Notes: generated from the sequence alone by a model not told the origin. 39,773 nt of DNA from an uncultured bacterium (GCA_949290385.1 CASERY010000079.1:1-39773); one strand, 5' to 3'. Shown: positions 19,035 through 28,007, counted from the first letter of the stretch. Program-made: numbers and translations.

Positions 19035-20077
19035 GGCTGGATTCCTTTCAGTGTTACCGTATAGGTCGTTTCCTGTGTATCTGGCTGAACCGATTTGCGC
19101 AGGTCCGCTTGAAACAAGGTGGACTCCATCAGAGAACGAGGCAGATTCTAATCATCTTTGGCAGAGTGAATAGTCACTTCCGCCTGGTCAGCAGTTTGAC
19201 TGTAGCCTGTTACAAACATATACTCGGGAAGGGTGGCATTCAAATCCTGCAGGATGGGAAGAACCTTGCTTCCAAAAAGTTTCATATCTGATATTTTAGT
19301 CTATAGTTCTCTGGATTCCATTAAAGTTTTTTGAATATTTCTGGCTTCTCTGAGTTTTTCATTCAGTTCGTTGTTTTTTTCTTGGAGTCGCTGAAAATCT
19401 GAGGAGAACGTCTGATATCGCTCAATGGAGATCCAAAGAACTGCCATCAGGCATATCAGCAGTGAAACACGATAAAAAACTTTCCATTTCTTATACCGAA
19501 CAGGCTGCAATTCAAAGGGAACCGGACATCCGTGCAGATGAATATTTTTCAAAGATGGATCTATACTGATCGCAGAAAGAAACAGCTGGAGCGGATTATC
19601 ATCCAAATCCGCAGATTCCTTTTTCGCAGCTGGAACATTGTCCGTGCTGTCATCAGGGAGTGTTTCCTGAAGAAGCTGGGATGGGATAAAGTAATCACAG
19701 CTTAATCCCGCTTCCTTTACTTTGGGATATAGAGAATCCACTTCACTTTTGAGAACAGCAAATATTCGGTAGGATCGGTCATCTTTGGAAAGTTTTCTGA
19801 ATCCCCAGTAGACTTTTTCCAAAGGGAAGGGGATATTATTTTCCAGTTCAAAGCGTATGGCCTGAATCAGATTCTGGCCGGAAAGCGGAGCTGGAAGAGA
19901 GACTTCGAATACGGCTGTTTTTCGAGTTTTTGCAATAAGACAGCTTACGTCCAGATAGGACGCTGGCGTATTGTTGTTATAGTCCCCGGGATCCAGCATG
20001 GCTGTATGCCGGGATACGGATCCTGTCCTGGCAAACAGATTTCCATCCTGAGAAATGACAATGACACCGAACCGCAT
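19031..20077 (-). CDS. T2SS GspL-like protein (PilM/PilN layout) with two in-frame UAG
   Basis: Predicted 348-aa protein, first gene of the T2SS operon. The N-terminal half resembles the actin-like cytoplasmic domain of GspL/PilM (FELENNIPFPLEKVYWGFRK). Then comes one membrane segment (YRVSLLICLMAVLWISIE), a coiled coil, and a PilN-like periplasmic ferredoxin-type domain (VLPILQDLNATLPEYMFVTG). TAG at 19301-19303 (codon 259, coiled coil) and 19148-19150 (codon 310) are in frame. The periplasmic domain exists only if both are translated. The ribosome site is weak. The ATG at 20077 is the first start after an in-frame TAA. It ends at TGA, overlapping the gspM-like start. Confidence 0.78.
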
Positions 20078-20167
20078 GAAACTGGAAACTCTTTATTTCT
20101 GAAGGTTAAAGCGTAAAACCTGCAATAACAGCCGACTGCGCAATAGAGGATTGACGATCCTGATACA

Positions 20168-20203
20168 TTGGGTATATTATACCCAATCCGGATTTATTTT
20201 CAA
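20168..20203 (-). promoter_or_regulatory. T2SS operon promoter with palindrome over the -10 box
   Basis: On the minus strand, -35 TTGAAA (20198-20203) and consensus -10 TATAAT (20176-20181), with 16-nt spacing, lie about 100 nt upstream of the gspL-like start. A perfect 19-bp palindrome (TTGGGTATA, T, TATACCCAA; 20168-20186) covers the -10 element, a typical place for a repressor operator. Confidence 0.55.
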
Positions 20204-20232
20204 GAAAAAATACTGTGAAATTCCAAATTTTT

Positions 20233-20254
20233 CTGAAATAAAATTTTATTTCAG
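20233..20254. repeat. Perfect 22-bp palindrome
   Basis: Arms CTGAAATAAAA and TTTTATTTCAG with no spacer, about 100 bp past the lipoprotein stop and just upstream of the T2SS promoter. No T-run follows on the minus strand, so it is not a classical terminator. It could be a regulator site. Confidence 0.7.
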
Positions 20255-20352
20255 CTTCTGTTCTTTCATGAGAATAAAATTCGGAAAATGCTTCCGTTTT
20301 CTGACAAAAACGAATTATTCAATTGAAGATGTTGAATCGAATCCAGAATAGG

Positions 20353-20856
20353 TCAGCGAAACCAGGATCCGACGACTTGTCTTTCACCGTCTCTCTTGAT
20401 CAGACTGATTTGGAAAAGTGTTTCAAAAACGGTTGTTTTTCCATTGATGTTTCGGACAAAGCTTAGCTTCCATAAATGGGCCGAGAAGACCGGATTATGA
20501 AGTCCTGTAAGATATTCCTATTGCTGAAAACTGCCAAGATTTGTGCGCAGTTCCATAAAATCAGACTGGTTGACCTGCTGCTTGTATTCCGGGGAAAGAT
20601 ATTCACAGAAGGCGGCGAAATCTTTTTCCTGAAACGCCAGAAGCATTTGTTCTCCAATCTGGATAGCTTCCTGGTCATCGGCTTTCTGCGCTGCATCTTC
20701 AGGAACTGCTGCCGGTTCATAGGTGGCGCTGTTGTCTCCTTGGGTACTCATACTGGAAGATGTGCAGGAGACTGCACTGGATCCAAGGAACAGCGCAGAA
20801 AGTGCAACGGCAAAAAGGGGATTGATGGACAGCACATTTCGCATAAGTTTTTTCAT
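20353..20856 (-). CDS. Predicted lipoprotein of unknown function with one in-frame UAG
   Basis: 167-aa protein with a lipoprotein signal peptide (hydrophobic stretch then SAVSC at residues 21-25). The start at 20856 has GGGAGG 6-7 nt upstream. The mature part has a Ser/Thr-rich linker and a small alpha/beta region (MLLAFQEKDFAAFCEYLSPE, then VFETLFQISLIKRDGERQVV) that recalls NTF2-like or DUF4878-type lipoprotein domains, although I cannot assign it. A TAG at 20518-20520 (codon 113) sits after SFQQ. The frame continues through the beta strands to TGA at 20353. It lies upstream of the T2SS operon on the same strand but is separated by 275 bp and a promoter. Confidence 0.75.
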
Positions 20857-21042
20857 TGAGAACCTCCCAGGCGCAGATTCCCCTATGGGATTCTTGCCAT
20901 TTTTTAGCTGTGTTTTGGTCTTTTTATCGTATTTTATACCATTTCCCAATGGAGGAACAGTAAGGCTCAATCTGTTCCCTTCCAACAGACATTGTGATGA
21001 AAGGAAAGAAATACATTCAGAGAATGCTTTTCATTCATAATC

Positions 21043-21561
21043 TTAATCATTCTTTACATACCCGATGTAGGGAAGATTCCTGTAGAGTTCATTGGAATCC
21101 AAACCATATCCGACAATATAGCAGTCTGGAACCTGAAAACAATGCCATTCAGAGATTTCCTGCTTCTTTTTTTCCGGGGGAAGAATTTTGTCAAGCAGAA
21201 CACAGGACCGCACATCCACGGCTCCTGCATTCCGGAAATGCTGTTTGGTTTTTTGCAGTGTAAAACCTGTATCCAGAATGTCATCCAGAATCAGCACATG
21301 ACGTTCTTTTACAGATAGTTTTATATTGGAACGTATTTGCAGCTTTCCTGTGGACTGATTGTCCGCATAAGACGAAACTGCAAAAGAATCCACATACATG
21401 GGCAGATTGATTTGTCGGATCAAATCTGAAGCAAAAAGCATTCCCCCGTTCAGCAGCACGATTACGCTGAGCGGTTTTCCACGGTAGAAATCCTGAATTT
21501 CCGAGGCAAGTTTATGAACTCTTTCCTGAATTTCCTGTTCATCGAATAAAATATGAATCAT
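21043..21561 (-). CDS. hpt: Hypoxanthine phosphoribosyltransferase
   Basis: Purine salvage enzyme converting hypoxanthine or guanine plus PRPP to IMP or GMP. 172 aa, the normal length. Motifs: VIVLLNGGMLFASDLIR, the flexible-loop region VSSYADNQSTGKL, the PRPP motif VLILDDILDTGFTL, and the base-binding DCYIVGYGLDSNELYRNLPY. The ATG at 21561 is chosen because AGGAAA precedes it; a TTG at 21579 is also open. It ends at TAA and contains no UAG. Confidence 0.93.
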   Translation of the reverse strand: MIHILFDEQEIQERVHKLASEIQDFYRGKPLSVIVLLNGGMLFASDLIRQINLPMYVDSFAVSSYADNQSTGKLQIRSNIKLSVKERHVLILDDILDTGFTLQKTKQHFRNAGAVDVRSCVLLDKILPPEKKKQEISEWHCFQVPDCYIVGYGLDSNELYRNLPYIGYVKND

Positions 21562-21902
21562 GTCCGTTTTCCTGTTCAATATGTGGTGGAATAATTCAGC
21601 GTTTTATCTGGTCCGGATTTAGAAGAAGTTTCCGGCAGGGGGAATTTTTCTCTGGAACGAGTCCAGGTCCTTCAGGCTGAATATTTCTCATAAGTCGGAA
21701 TACAAATATCATTCAATGATCATAAAATGAAAAATGCGGAAAGTTTCGAAGAATCTGTTCAGCAATTCAAATTCATTGACTTTCCGCATCCTGAAGTTCC
21801 TTTCGCATGTTTTCCAAAGACTTGAGATAAGCCCGAGAAAACATGCATTGAAAGAACTGTTCCCACTGACATTGCGTCAGATGTTTGCTCTGTGGGAATA
21901 TT
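21562..21902. other. Intergenic region downstream of nagA, 341 bp, structured
   Basis: Contains an 11-bp perfect inverted repeat (ATGCGGAAAGT at 21734-21744 and ACTTTCCGCAT at 21779-21789) with a 34-nt loop. Nearer the nagA stop, nested pairing TTCCCAC/GTGGGAA with an inner CTGAC/GTCAG stem lies at about 21858-21896. No reliable ORF was found. Confidence 0.5.
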
Positions 21903-23051
21903 TCAGCCGAGGCGTTTTTCTCCGTTGACGAAGACCTTGACAACGTTGAAGTCGTTGTCAAGAACCGTGATGTCAGCGTAGTAGCCAGGTTCAATACGTC
22001 CGATACCTTTCAGTCCCAGAGCCTGAGCCTGGTTCCAGGAGGTTGTCTTCACAAGATCGGAGAGTTCCATTTCCGTGATGTTGTAGACATTTTTCAATGC
22101 TACATTGAGCTGGAGGACACTGCCTGCGAGCGCACCATTGGAAGTGAGTCTGGCGGCCCCATCTTTTACAAGGACTTCCAGTCCGCCCAGATCGGAAATA
22201 CCCTCCGGCATTCCGGAAGCTCTCATGGCATCTGTGATCAGCTGAATCTTATTGATATCCTTAAGGCTGAATACAAGGTTGATCATATCAGGACAGATAT
22301 GCAGTGTATCGCAGATAAACTCAATAAAGACATCCTCACAGGCAAAACCTGCTCCCACAAGGCCGATATCCCGGTGATGCAGTGCGGTCATCTGGTTGCA
22401 GAAATGGCTCAGATTGCGCAGCCCGTGCTCATGGCCTGCAAGGAACTGTTTAAAGGTGGCTGCACTGTGTACGCAGGACGGTGTAATCCCTTCAGAAAGA
22501 AGTTCTGCCGCAAATTCCGGAGCCCCTTCCATTTCAATGGCAAAGGAAACTTTTTTCACCGGGAAAATCTTGGCGAGTCTTTTGACTTCTTCGATATCCG
22601 GCTTGCGGACGTAAGCCGGGTTCTGGGCTCCCAGACATTTTGGATTGATAAAGGGGCCTTCCAGATGAACTCCGGGCACTTTGCATCCTTTGACTCCGGA
22701 TTTTACATAGTTTGCTGCAGTCTGAAGTGCTTTTGCAAGAACCTCTTCCGGGAGTGTCAACGTAGTCGGCAGAAGGGTTGTAACACCTTCTTTGAGCTTG
22801 TCGACAGCCATTGTTGTAATGGCTTCATCCGTGGCGTCACAGAAATCGAAACTGGAGCGACCATGACAGTGGATGTCTACAAATCCAGGCATAGCCATGT
22901 TTCCATTGAGATCGATTACCTGATCTGCGGCGGGCAGAGCGTCGCCGGGCGCGTAAATACGTTTGATCTTTTCTCCTTCAATGAGGATCGCTGCGCCGTT
23001 CAGATCTGTATCCGGAGATATGAGACGGCAGTTTTTCAAAAGAATGCTCAT
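21903..23051 (-). CDS. nagA: N-acetylglucosamine-6-phosphate deacetylase
   Basis: Amidohydrolase converting GlcNAc-6-P to glucosamine-6-P and acetate, part of amino-sugar use and cell-wall recycling. 382 aa, matching the family. Motifs: metal-binding MPGFVDIHCHGR, VPGVHLEGPFINP, TPSCVHSAATF, LSHFCNQMTALHHRD, the catalytic-Asp region IQLITDAMRASGMPEG, and the C-terminal GRIEPGYYADITVLD. The start at 23051 has GGGAAC upstream. No nagB or transporter is adjacent. It ends at TGA. Confidence 0.93.
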   Translation of the reverse strand: MSILLKNCRLISPDTDLNGAAILIEGEKIKRIYAPGDALPAADQVIDLNGNMAMPGFVDIHCHGRSSFDFCDATDEAITTMAVDKLKEGVTTLLPTTLTLPEEVLAKALQTAANYVKSGVKGCKVPGVHLEGPFINPKCLGAQNPAYVRKPDIEEVKRLAKIFPVKKVSFAIEMEGAPEFAAELLSEGITPSCVHSAATFKQFLAGHEHGLRNLSHFCNQMTALHHRDIGLVGAGFACEDVFIEFICDTLHICPDMINLVFSLKDINKIQLITDAMRASGMPEGISDLGGLEVLVKDGAARLTSNGALAGSVLQLNVALKNVYNITEMELSDLVKTTSWNQAQALGLKGIGRIEPGYYADITVLDNDFNVVKVFVNGEKRLG

Positions 23052-23468
23052 AATAGTTCCCTGGTTCCTTCCCAATACGGTAAATAATTTGTCGTGAGTA
23101 AAAAGTGGAAGACTTTTCACGTTATACTGATAAGATAGCAATGGAAGGATCTTTTTTCAACAGAAAATATGATAAAGTTTCGTTCTTTTCAATTCATTTT
23201 TCTACAAGAAGAAGAGGGGTGTGTCATCAGCATATGAAGAAAGATGAAATGGATTTTTTTCATAGATAAATAGGCGGGATGCAGAAAGATTTTTTCTTCG
23301 GGATGGATGAATAATCCAGAGAACGTGAACACACAAAAATCTGAAGCTATCCTGAAAATTGGCAGGACAGTGCAGAGAGGAATTCAAAAAAATGACAGCA
23401 TAATGACAGAATGAAGAAAATAGTCTCAGCACTTTTTTTCTATGCGACAAGCTGAAAAGGATTAAATT
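23052..23468. other. Intergenic region between lysR-type gene and nagA, 417 bp
   Basis: Holds the nagA promoter at 23132-23160. The rest is AT-rich and I see no credible gene or clear terminator. Confidence 0.5.
23132..23160 (-). promoter_or_regulatory. Putative nagA promoter
   Basis: On the minus strand, -35 TTGAAA (23155-23160) and -10 TATCTT (23132-23137) with 17-nt spacing, about 80 nt upstream of the nagA start. Confidence 0.5.
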
Positions 23469-24368
23469 TCAAAGTTTTTCTTTAACTTGCCTTTTGCAGA
23501 AAGCAAGGAAGTTTTCTGCAAACTGATAGTGTTCTCCTGCCAGATAAATGAAATCAATACTTCGTGTAAGACTCCCTTCTTTGAATTGGAGGATATCCAG
23601 TTTATTCAGCGCTGTTTCATTTTGGACAGCAAGTCTGGAGATGACACTAATGCCGTATCCGCCGATAACCAGTTGCTTCAGAGCATCGAAGCTGTTGGTT
23701 TCAATGAGACAGTTTTCTTCGGGCTGTGGCAGATTCAATTTCTGGAGAAAACGGTCGAAATGGTAACGTGTCCCGGAATCAGGTTCACGGAGGACAAATT
23801 TTCCATGGCCCTGTAAATATTGCTTCAATGATATTTCAGCAGGGTAGGTTCCTTTGGGCGCAACAGGAACAAGTTCATCTTCCATGATTTTTTCAGAGAT
23901 GAAGAGATTCCGGTCAAAGGGACCTTCGATTAAGGCGGCATCCAGAACGCGCTTTTTGAGAAGATCACAGATTTCATGGGTATTGGCCACATGAATACTG
24001 AGCTTATCATGGATATTCCGGAGCATGTATTTTGCCGCAAGTTCAGGAAGGATGTATCCGCCAGCCGTCAAAGTGCCACCTACTTTATAATGGTGAACTC
24101 TTTGTGAAGCATTATGTATTTTTCTTTCAATTTCAGATACTTCTAAAAAAAGACGTTCACACTCATCTCGTAGAGCTTCTCCAGCCGCAGTCAATGTGAT
24201 CTGTCTGGAACTGCGTTTGAAGAGTTTTACGTGGAACTCTTTTTCCAGAGATGCAATCTGCTGCGTGACGTTGGGCTGTGTCATACCGAGAGCCTCTGCA
24301 GTTTCTGAAAAATTTTGAATGGCCGCTGCCATTTTAAAGATTTCAAGCTTTTTGTTGAGCATGGCCAT
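23469..24368 (-). CDS. LysR-family transcriptional regulator
   Basis: 299-aa LysR-type regulator. The winged helix-turn-helix occupies residues 1-65 (IQNFSETAEALGMTQPNVTQ, then LEKEFHVKLFKRSSRQITLT). The effector-binding domain follows, with TLTAGGYILPELAAKYM and LREPDSGTRYHFDRFL. The start at 24368 has AGGAGG upstream. It diverges from a YeiH-family transporter gene with 132 bp between the starts, the classical arrangement in which the regulator controls its divergent neighbour and itself. It ends at TGA and contains no UAG. Confidence 0.92.
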   Translation of the reverse strand: MAMLNKKLEIFKMAAAIQNFSETAEALGMTQPNVTQQIASLEKEFHVKLFKRSSRQITLTAAGEALRDECERLFLEVSEIERKIHNASQRVHHYKVGGTLTAGGYILPELAAKYMLRNIHDKLSIHVANTHEICDLLKKRVLDAALIEGPFDRNLFISEKIMEDELVPVAPKGTYPAEISLKQYLQGHGKFVLREPDSGTRYHFDRFLQKLNLPQPEENCLIETNSFDALKQLVIGGYGISVISRLAVQNETALNKLDILQFKEGSLTRSIDFIYLAGEHYQFAENFLAFCKRQVKEKL

Positions 24369-24417
24369 AAAAATTTCCTCCTGCGACAAATGAAGTATCA
24401 TTAAAACTTATAAATCT

Positions 24418-24447
24418 ATAATATACTCTAATTTGTAATATGGTCAA
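24418..24447 (-). promoter_or_regulatory. Putative lysR-type gene promoter in divergent region
   Basis: On the minus strand, -35 TTGACC (24442-24447) and -10 TATTAT (24418-24423), spacing 18 nt. The AT-rich region around it would also have to hold the LysR binding site for the divergent transporter gene. Confidence 0.5.
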
Positions 24448-24500
24448 ACAGCTGTACCGTAAAGCTCAAATACCAAAAACAATATGAGGAGATGTGTATC

Positions 24501-25526
24501 GTGGAAGTCCATGCATGTGAACCCTAGAACCCTGACGCAAACAAACGGGATTATTTTCGCAAAGGTGTTTTTCTCTTGCTGACTGTGGGATTTTTTGCAG
24601 TTCCCTGGGCAGTTGAGCCGACCAGAGATTATGCTCCTGGAATTGCTGTCCTTGCAGGAATTGCATTCGCTGTGTTCTGGGGAAATCCGTTCAGTAAAAT
24701 CACTTCTAAAATCACTTCCACACTTCTTGGCGCTACTATTGTGGGAATGGGATTCGGCATGAATCTGGTCTCTGTCCTGCGTGCAGGAGCGAACGGGATT
24801 GTATATACTTAGATCGGTATTTGCGCCGGAATCGGACTGGGTGTGCTGATCGGGAAAAAACTGAAACTTCCCCGGGATACCATGTATCTAGTCAGTGTTG
24901 GAACCTCCATTTGCGGAGGAAGCGCTATTGCTGCTGCAGCTCCGGTTCTGAAAGCAAAAGCTCATGAAGTGGCTATTGCATCTGCCACGGTTTTCGCTTT
25001 AAATGCAGTTGCTCTGCTGGTTTTCCCTGCGGTAGGTCATGCATTGAATTTTTCACAGGAACAATTCGGCTATTGGGCTGCGCTGGCCATTCATGATACC
25101 AGTTCTGTTGTTGGCGCAAGTTTTCAGTATGGACCAACTGCTCTGGAAGTCGGAACTACGGTAAAACTGGCCAGAGCTCTCTGGATTGTGCCTGTAACAT
25201 TGTTCCTTTCCTGCTTTGTGGCCGGAACTGCTGAAGGAGAAAAACGCAAAATCCAGCTGAAAGTTCCCTGGTTCATCCCGGGATTTCTCATTGCTTCCGC
25301 CATTGTAACACTGCTTCCGGTACTTGCTCCCGCCGGAGGAGTCCTGAAAGAAATATCCAAGTATTTAATGATTACCACGCTGTTCCTGATTGGATCAAAT
25401 CTGAGCCGTGAAAAATTAAAAGAAATTGGATTGAAACCAGTTCTTCAAGGGGTTATTCTGTGGGTGATTCTTTCAGTCGCGTGGTGTTCGGCTATTTATC
25501 TGGGATGGGTCAACTGCGTTCAGTGA
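24501..25526 (+). CDS. YeiH/UPF0324-family membrane protein (putative sulfate exporter family) with two in-frame UAG
   Basis: Polytopic inner-membrane protein of 341 aa, the usual UPF0324 length. The GTG start at 24501 has GAGGAG 9 nt upstream; an in-frame ATG at 24492 lies too close to that site. The family core is clear: PGIAVLAGIAFAVFWGNPFS, TLLGATIVGMGFGMNL, and SVGTSICGGSAIAAAAPVLK, then WAALAIHDTSSVVGASFQYG and MITTLFLIGSNLSREKLKEI. TAG at 24525-24527 (codon 9, N-terminal tail) and 24810-24812 (codon 104, inside a membrane segment after GIVYT). In the membrane segment a small or hydrophobic residue is expected. It pairs with the divergent LysR gene, as in yeiE-yeiH. It ends at TGA, followed by a strong terminator. 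Confidence 0.9.
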
Positions 25527-25566
25527 TCGTTGAAAATTTTGTTTGCAATCTTTCTTCCTTCTTTTT

Positions 25567-25601
25567 TGCATCTTCTGGAAAGTTCCGGAAGATGCATTTT
25601 T
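25567..25601 (+). terminator. Rho-independent terminator of yeiH-like gene
   Basis: A 13-bp stem (TGCATCTTCTGGA / TCCGGAAGATGCA, one G-U pair) with a 4-nt loop is followed at once by TTTTTA, 41 bp after the stop. Confidence 0.87.
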
Positions 25602-26206
25602 ATATCAGGAATATTATGTATATAAATGCATTCAGCAAGAACAAGGCGTAATTGAAGTCTTGTTCAGGATGCATTAAAAATATATGCAGAACCTGCAGAT
25701 CTTGTCTGAAAAGGAAGGGAAATGAAAGATTTTGAATAAAGGGATTCAAAAAAAATAAGTTCTGGATAAAAAGAAATCCTTGTTTACGATATTCATGTAC
25801 ACCTGTTTAACGAGTTATTACTGTGTTCTGAACAGGATGAAAAGATTTTGGAGACTGGAAAAAGAATTGAATCATGCAGTCGCTATGCAGTCAATGAGAA
25901 TTATTCCAATGCAGAAAGCCTTCTTCCATATTTATCCAGTACAGGAGAGAAGAAAAACAGGTTCTGGAATGGAATGAGTGAAAAAAACAAAATTCCGGAA
26001 GCAAGAGAAAAAGAATACTTATCTGTAGAAATATGGATGCAATCAACTGTCGGAAGCGTAAAAAATTCCTGCTGAAATCTCAGGATCTCAGCAGGAATTT
26101 TTGTTTTTTAACAAAACATCTCGTTCGTAAGGTACTGAAAGTTCTCAGTATTTCCTTCTTTATGAAGGGAAAAAAGAATACTGAAAAACATCTGAATGTA
26201 CTTTCC
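25602..26206. other. Orphan segment between two terminators, no assignable gene
   Basis: Bounded by the yeiH terminator and followed by the strong hairpin at 26061-26102. It contains an imperfect long hairpin (ATGCAT and GAACAAG arms at 25626-25645 and 25659-25674) and short open frames, the longest 25848-26075 (plus, 75 codons), which ends inside the terminator stem. No family match and no clear ribosome site. A small RNA or short unknown gene is possible. Confidence 0.4.
26061..26108. terminator. Strong bidirectional terminator hairpin
   Basis: A perfect 15-bp stem (AAAAATTCCTGCTGA / TCAGCAGGAATTTTT) with a 12-nt loop has T-runs on both strands. On the minus strand it can end the aldolase transcript (gene stop at 26207). 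On the plus strand it would end whatever is transcribed from the segment to its left. A second hairpin (TCAGTATT / AATACTGA) lies at 26145-26184. Confidence 0.82.
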
Positions 26207-27502
26207 TCAGGGAATCAGATTGAATGCGGTAATGATATCCTGAATGGCATCATCACCCATTAGTTTCAGTTCACCGAGTTTCCCTGCAGTAATAGCGCCT
26301 TTTGCACTGTATTCTGCAACTTCCAGACGATCCAGCGCCTGAAGAAGATCTTTGCCTGCTGTCAGAACAAAATCATTTTTCACCATGACTACTGGAAGTC
26401 TTGGTGAAACCGTTTTAACGAACTCCTGCAGATTTTGATACTGGACTCCAAAATCAAATACTGGCACTTCTCTGAGGAGCAGATAGCTTTCCGGAATCAG
26501 GCGGGTATCAAATTTGACATCTGCCACACCATAAGCCATAAGAGCTGTTGGATGGGCAAAAATCAAAGCATTGAGTTCCGGCTGCTGGTCAAAAATAGCT
26601 TTAGAAAGCCAGGCGTTTGAATCAAGTTCTCCACATCCGGTGTATTCATATCCTTTAACAGAAATCAGCTCCTGGGGTTCGACAGTTCCCCGGTCGCAAC
26701 CGGCTGATGTGATGACGAAATGATCTCCATCCACACGCACGGCACAGGTTCCTTCCGTGCTGGAGAAGAGTTTCTGACGATAAGCTCGCTGTGTGAGTTC
26801 ACAGACTTTAGCACGTACTTCAAGTTCTTTGGTCCCTGGAAGAACGCAAGGCCCTTTGACGAATGCCTTATTGTGATTTTCAAGAGCTTGCTGAATCTGT
26901 TCCTCTGCAAGATAATGAGGCGTTCCGAGACTGATTGCATCGCTGATCATGCGTGCTGTGAAATCATAGGTTTCAAAACGCTGGAAAGCATCGAGCAGAG
27001 AAGATCCACAGACAACAGCACCATGGTTTTCCAGAAGGACTGCTTTGAAGCCTTTTTCAAACTCTGCCTGGATTTTTCCGCCCAGCACAGTGGATCCGGG
27101 GCATCCATATCCAGCCATGGAAGGAGTCCCGACAATTCTGCGTGAATGGGCAAGGACATTCATATTCGGAATTTTCTTCGCAATGGAAAATGCTACCAGC
27201 ATAGGCGGATGCGCATGAACAACGGCCTTCGCTTCCGGATTTGCCTTATAGATTCCCTGATGGAATGGATACTCGCAGGAAGGTTTATGCTTGCCGATAA
27301 CGGTACCATCCTTTTTGATACAGACCACATCTGCCGGAGTCAGGGTACCTTTATCAATCCCGCTGGGGCTGATCCACATATCTCCATTTTCATCCAGAAT
27401 GGAAAGATTTCCACCGCTGGTTGTAGTCATGCCGTAGTCATAAATTCTTTTCATGAATTTAACAATTTGTACAGCCGGGTGCTGAAAGTCAAACTTGTTC
27501 AT
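26207..27502 (-). CDS. Tandem class II aldolase/adducin-domain protein
   Basis: 431-aa cytoplasmic protein with two class II aldolase domains. Domain 1 (about residues 5-210) has the substrate loop TSGGNLSILDENGDMWISPS, the metal pair HAHPPML, and the ENHGAVV motif with its catalytic/metal His. Domain 2 (about 215-431) keeps the fold (VITSAGCDRGT, FAHPTALMAYGV), but the first metal His and the HG pair are replaced (IFAHP and KNDFV), so it is probably inactive. Family members cleave sugar phosphates such as fuculose-1-P or act as epimerases. The substrate cannot be told. The start at 27502 has AAGGAG upstream. It ends at TGA. Confidence 0.87.
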   Translation of the reverse strand: MNKFDFQHPAVQIVKFMKRIYDYGMTTTSGGNLSILDENGDMWISPSGIDKGTLTPADVVCIKKDGTVIGKHKPSCEYPFHQGIYKANPEAKAVVHAHPPMLVAFSIAKKIPNMNVLAHSRRIVGTPSMAGYGCPGSTVLGGKIQAEFEKGFKAVLLENHGAVVCGSSLLDAFQRFETYDFTARMISDAISLGTPHYLAEEQIQQALENHNKAFVKGPCVLPGTKELEVRAKVCELTQRAYRQKLFSSTEGTCAVRVDGDHFVITSAGCDRGTVEPQELISVKGYEYTGCGELDSNAWLSKAIFDQQPELNALIFAHPTALMAYGVADVKFDTRLIPESYLLLREVPVFDFGVQYQNLQEFVKTVSPRLPVVMVKNDFVLTAGKDLLQALDRLEVAEYSAKGAITAGKLGELKLMGDDAIQDIITAFNLIP

Positions 27503-28007
27503 TCGTAAAACTCCTTGAATAAAAATGAAATCAGTTTCTGCTTTTTCTTCCCTGATAAAATACCATATCATTGAATTTTTTTCAATGGACGCCTTATGGA
27601 AAGATTGATGGATTCCAATATAAGAAAGCTGAAAAAAGATTTTCTCCTACGGAATCTTTTCTCGGCGGAAACTCTTCTTTGGCAGTAGAAAAAATGGTCT
27701 TTGATCCCTTGCAATGATTGCAAAAAAAGCGATTGTTATCCTTCTGAAGATCGATCATCATAATATAAGGTGCCTGAACAGAAAGACAAAAAAGACCTGG
27801 GTTCAATTTTTTCAGAAGGAATTGAAGTATTTATCCAATTTGGCTTTTGAAGACTTTCAGGTTGTCCCTCTGTTTCATTCCGGGAGAGCAGGAAAGAAGT
27901 AATTTAGGAAAAATTATACAACCCAATAATTAGACATGAAAAAACATGAATCAAAAATAAAAGGACCCCTGAAAAAAATCACGAATACAGAATAGAAAGA
28001 GATATTT
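27503..28007. other. Intergenic region, 505 bp
   Basis: Apart from the aldolase promoter it is AT-rich with competing short frames. The minus frame 27594-27806 carries a CNHC pair but has no ribosome site, and I do not support it as a gene. Confidence 0.45.
27557..27585 (-). promoter_or_regulatory. Putative promoter of tandem aldolase gene
   Basis: On the minus strand, -35 TTGAAA (27580-27585) and -10 TATTTT (27557-27562), spacing 17 nt, about 55 nt upstream of the start. Confidence 0.5.

Noticed and set aside
27594-27806. 70-codon minus-strand frame with a CNHC pair
   Set aside because: No ribosome site, overlaps a plus-strand frame and has a single Cys pair only. Insufficient for a zinc-ribbon call.
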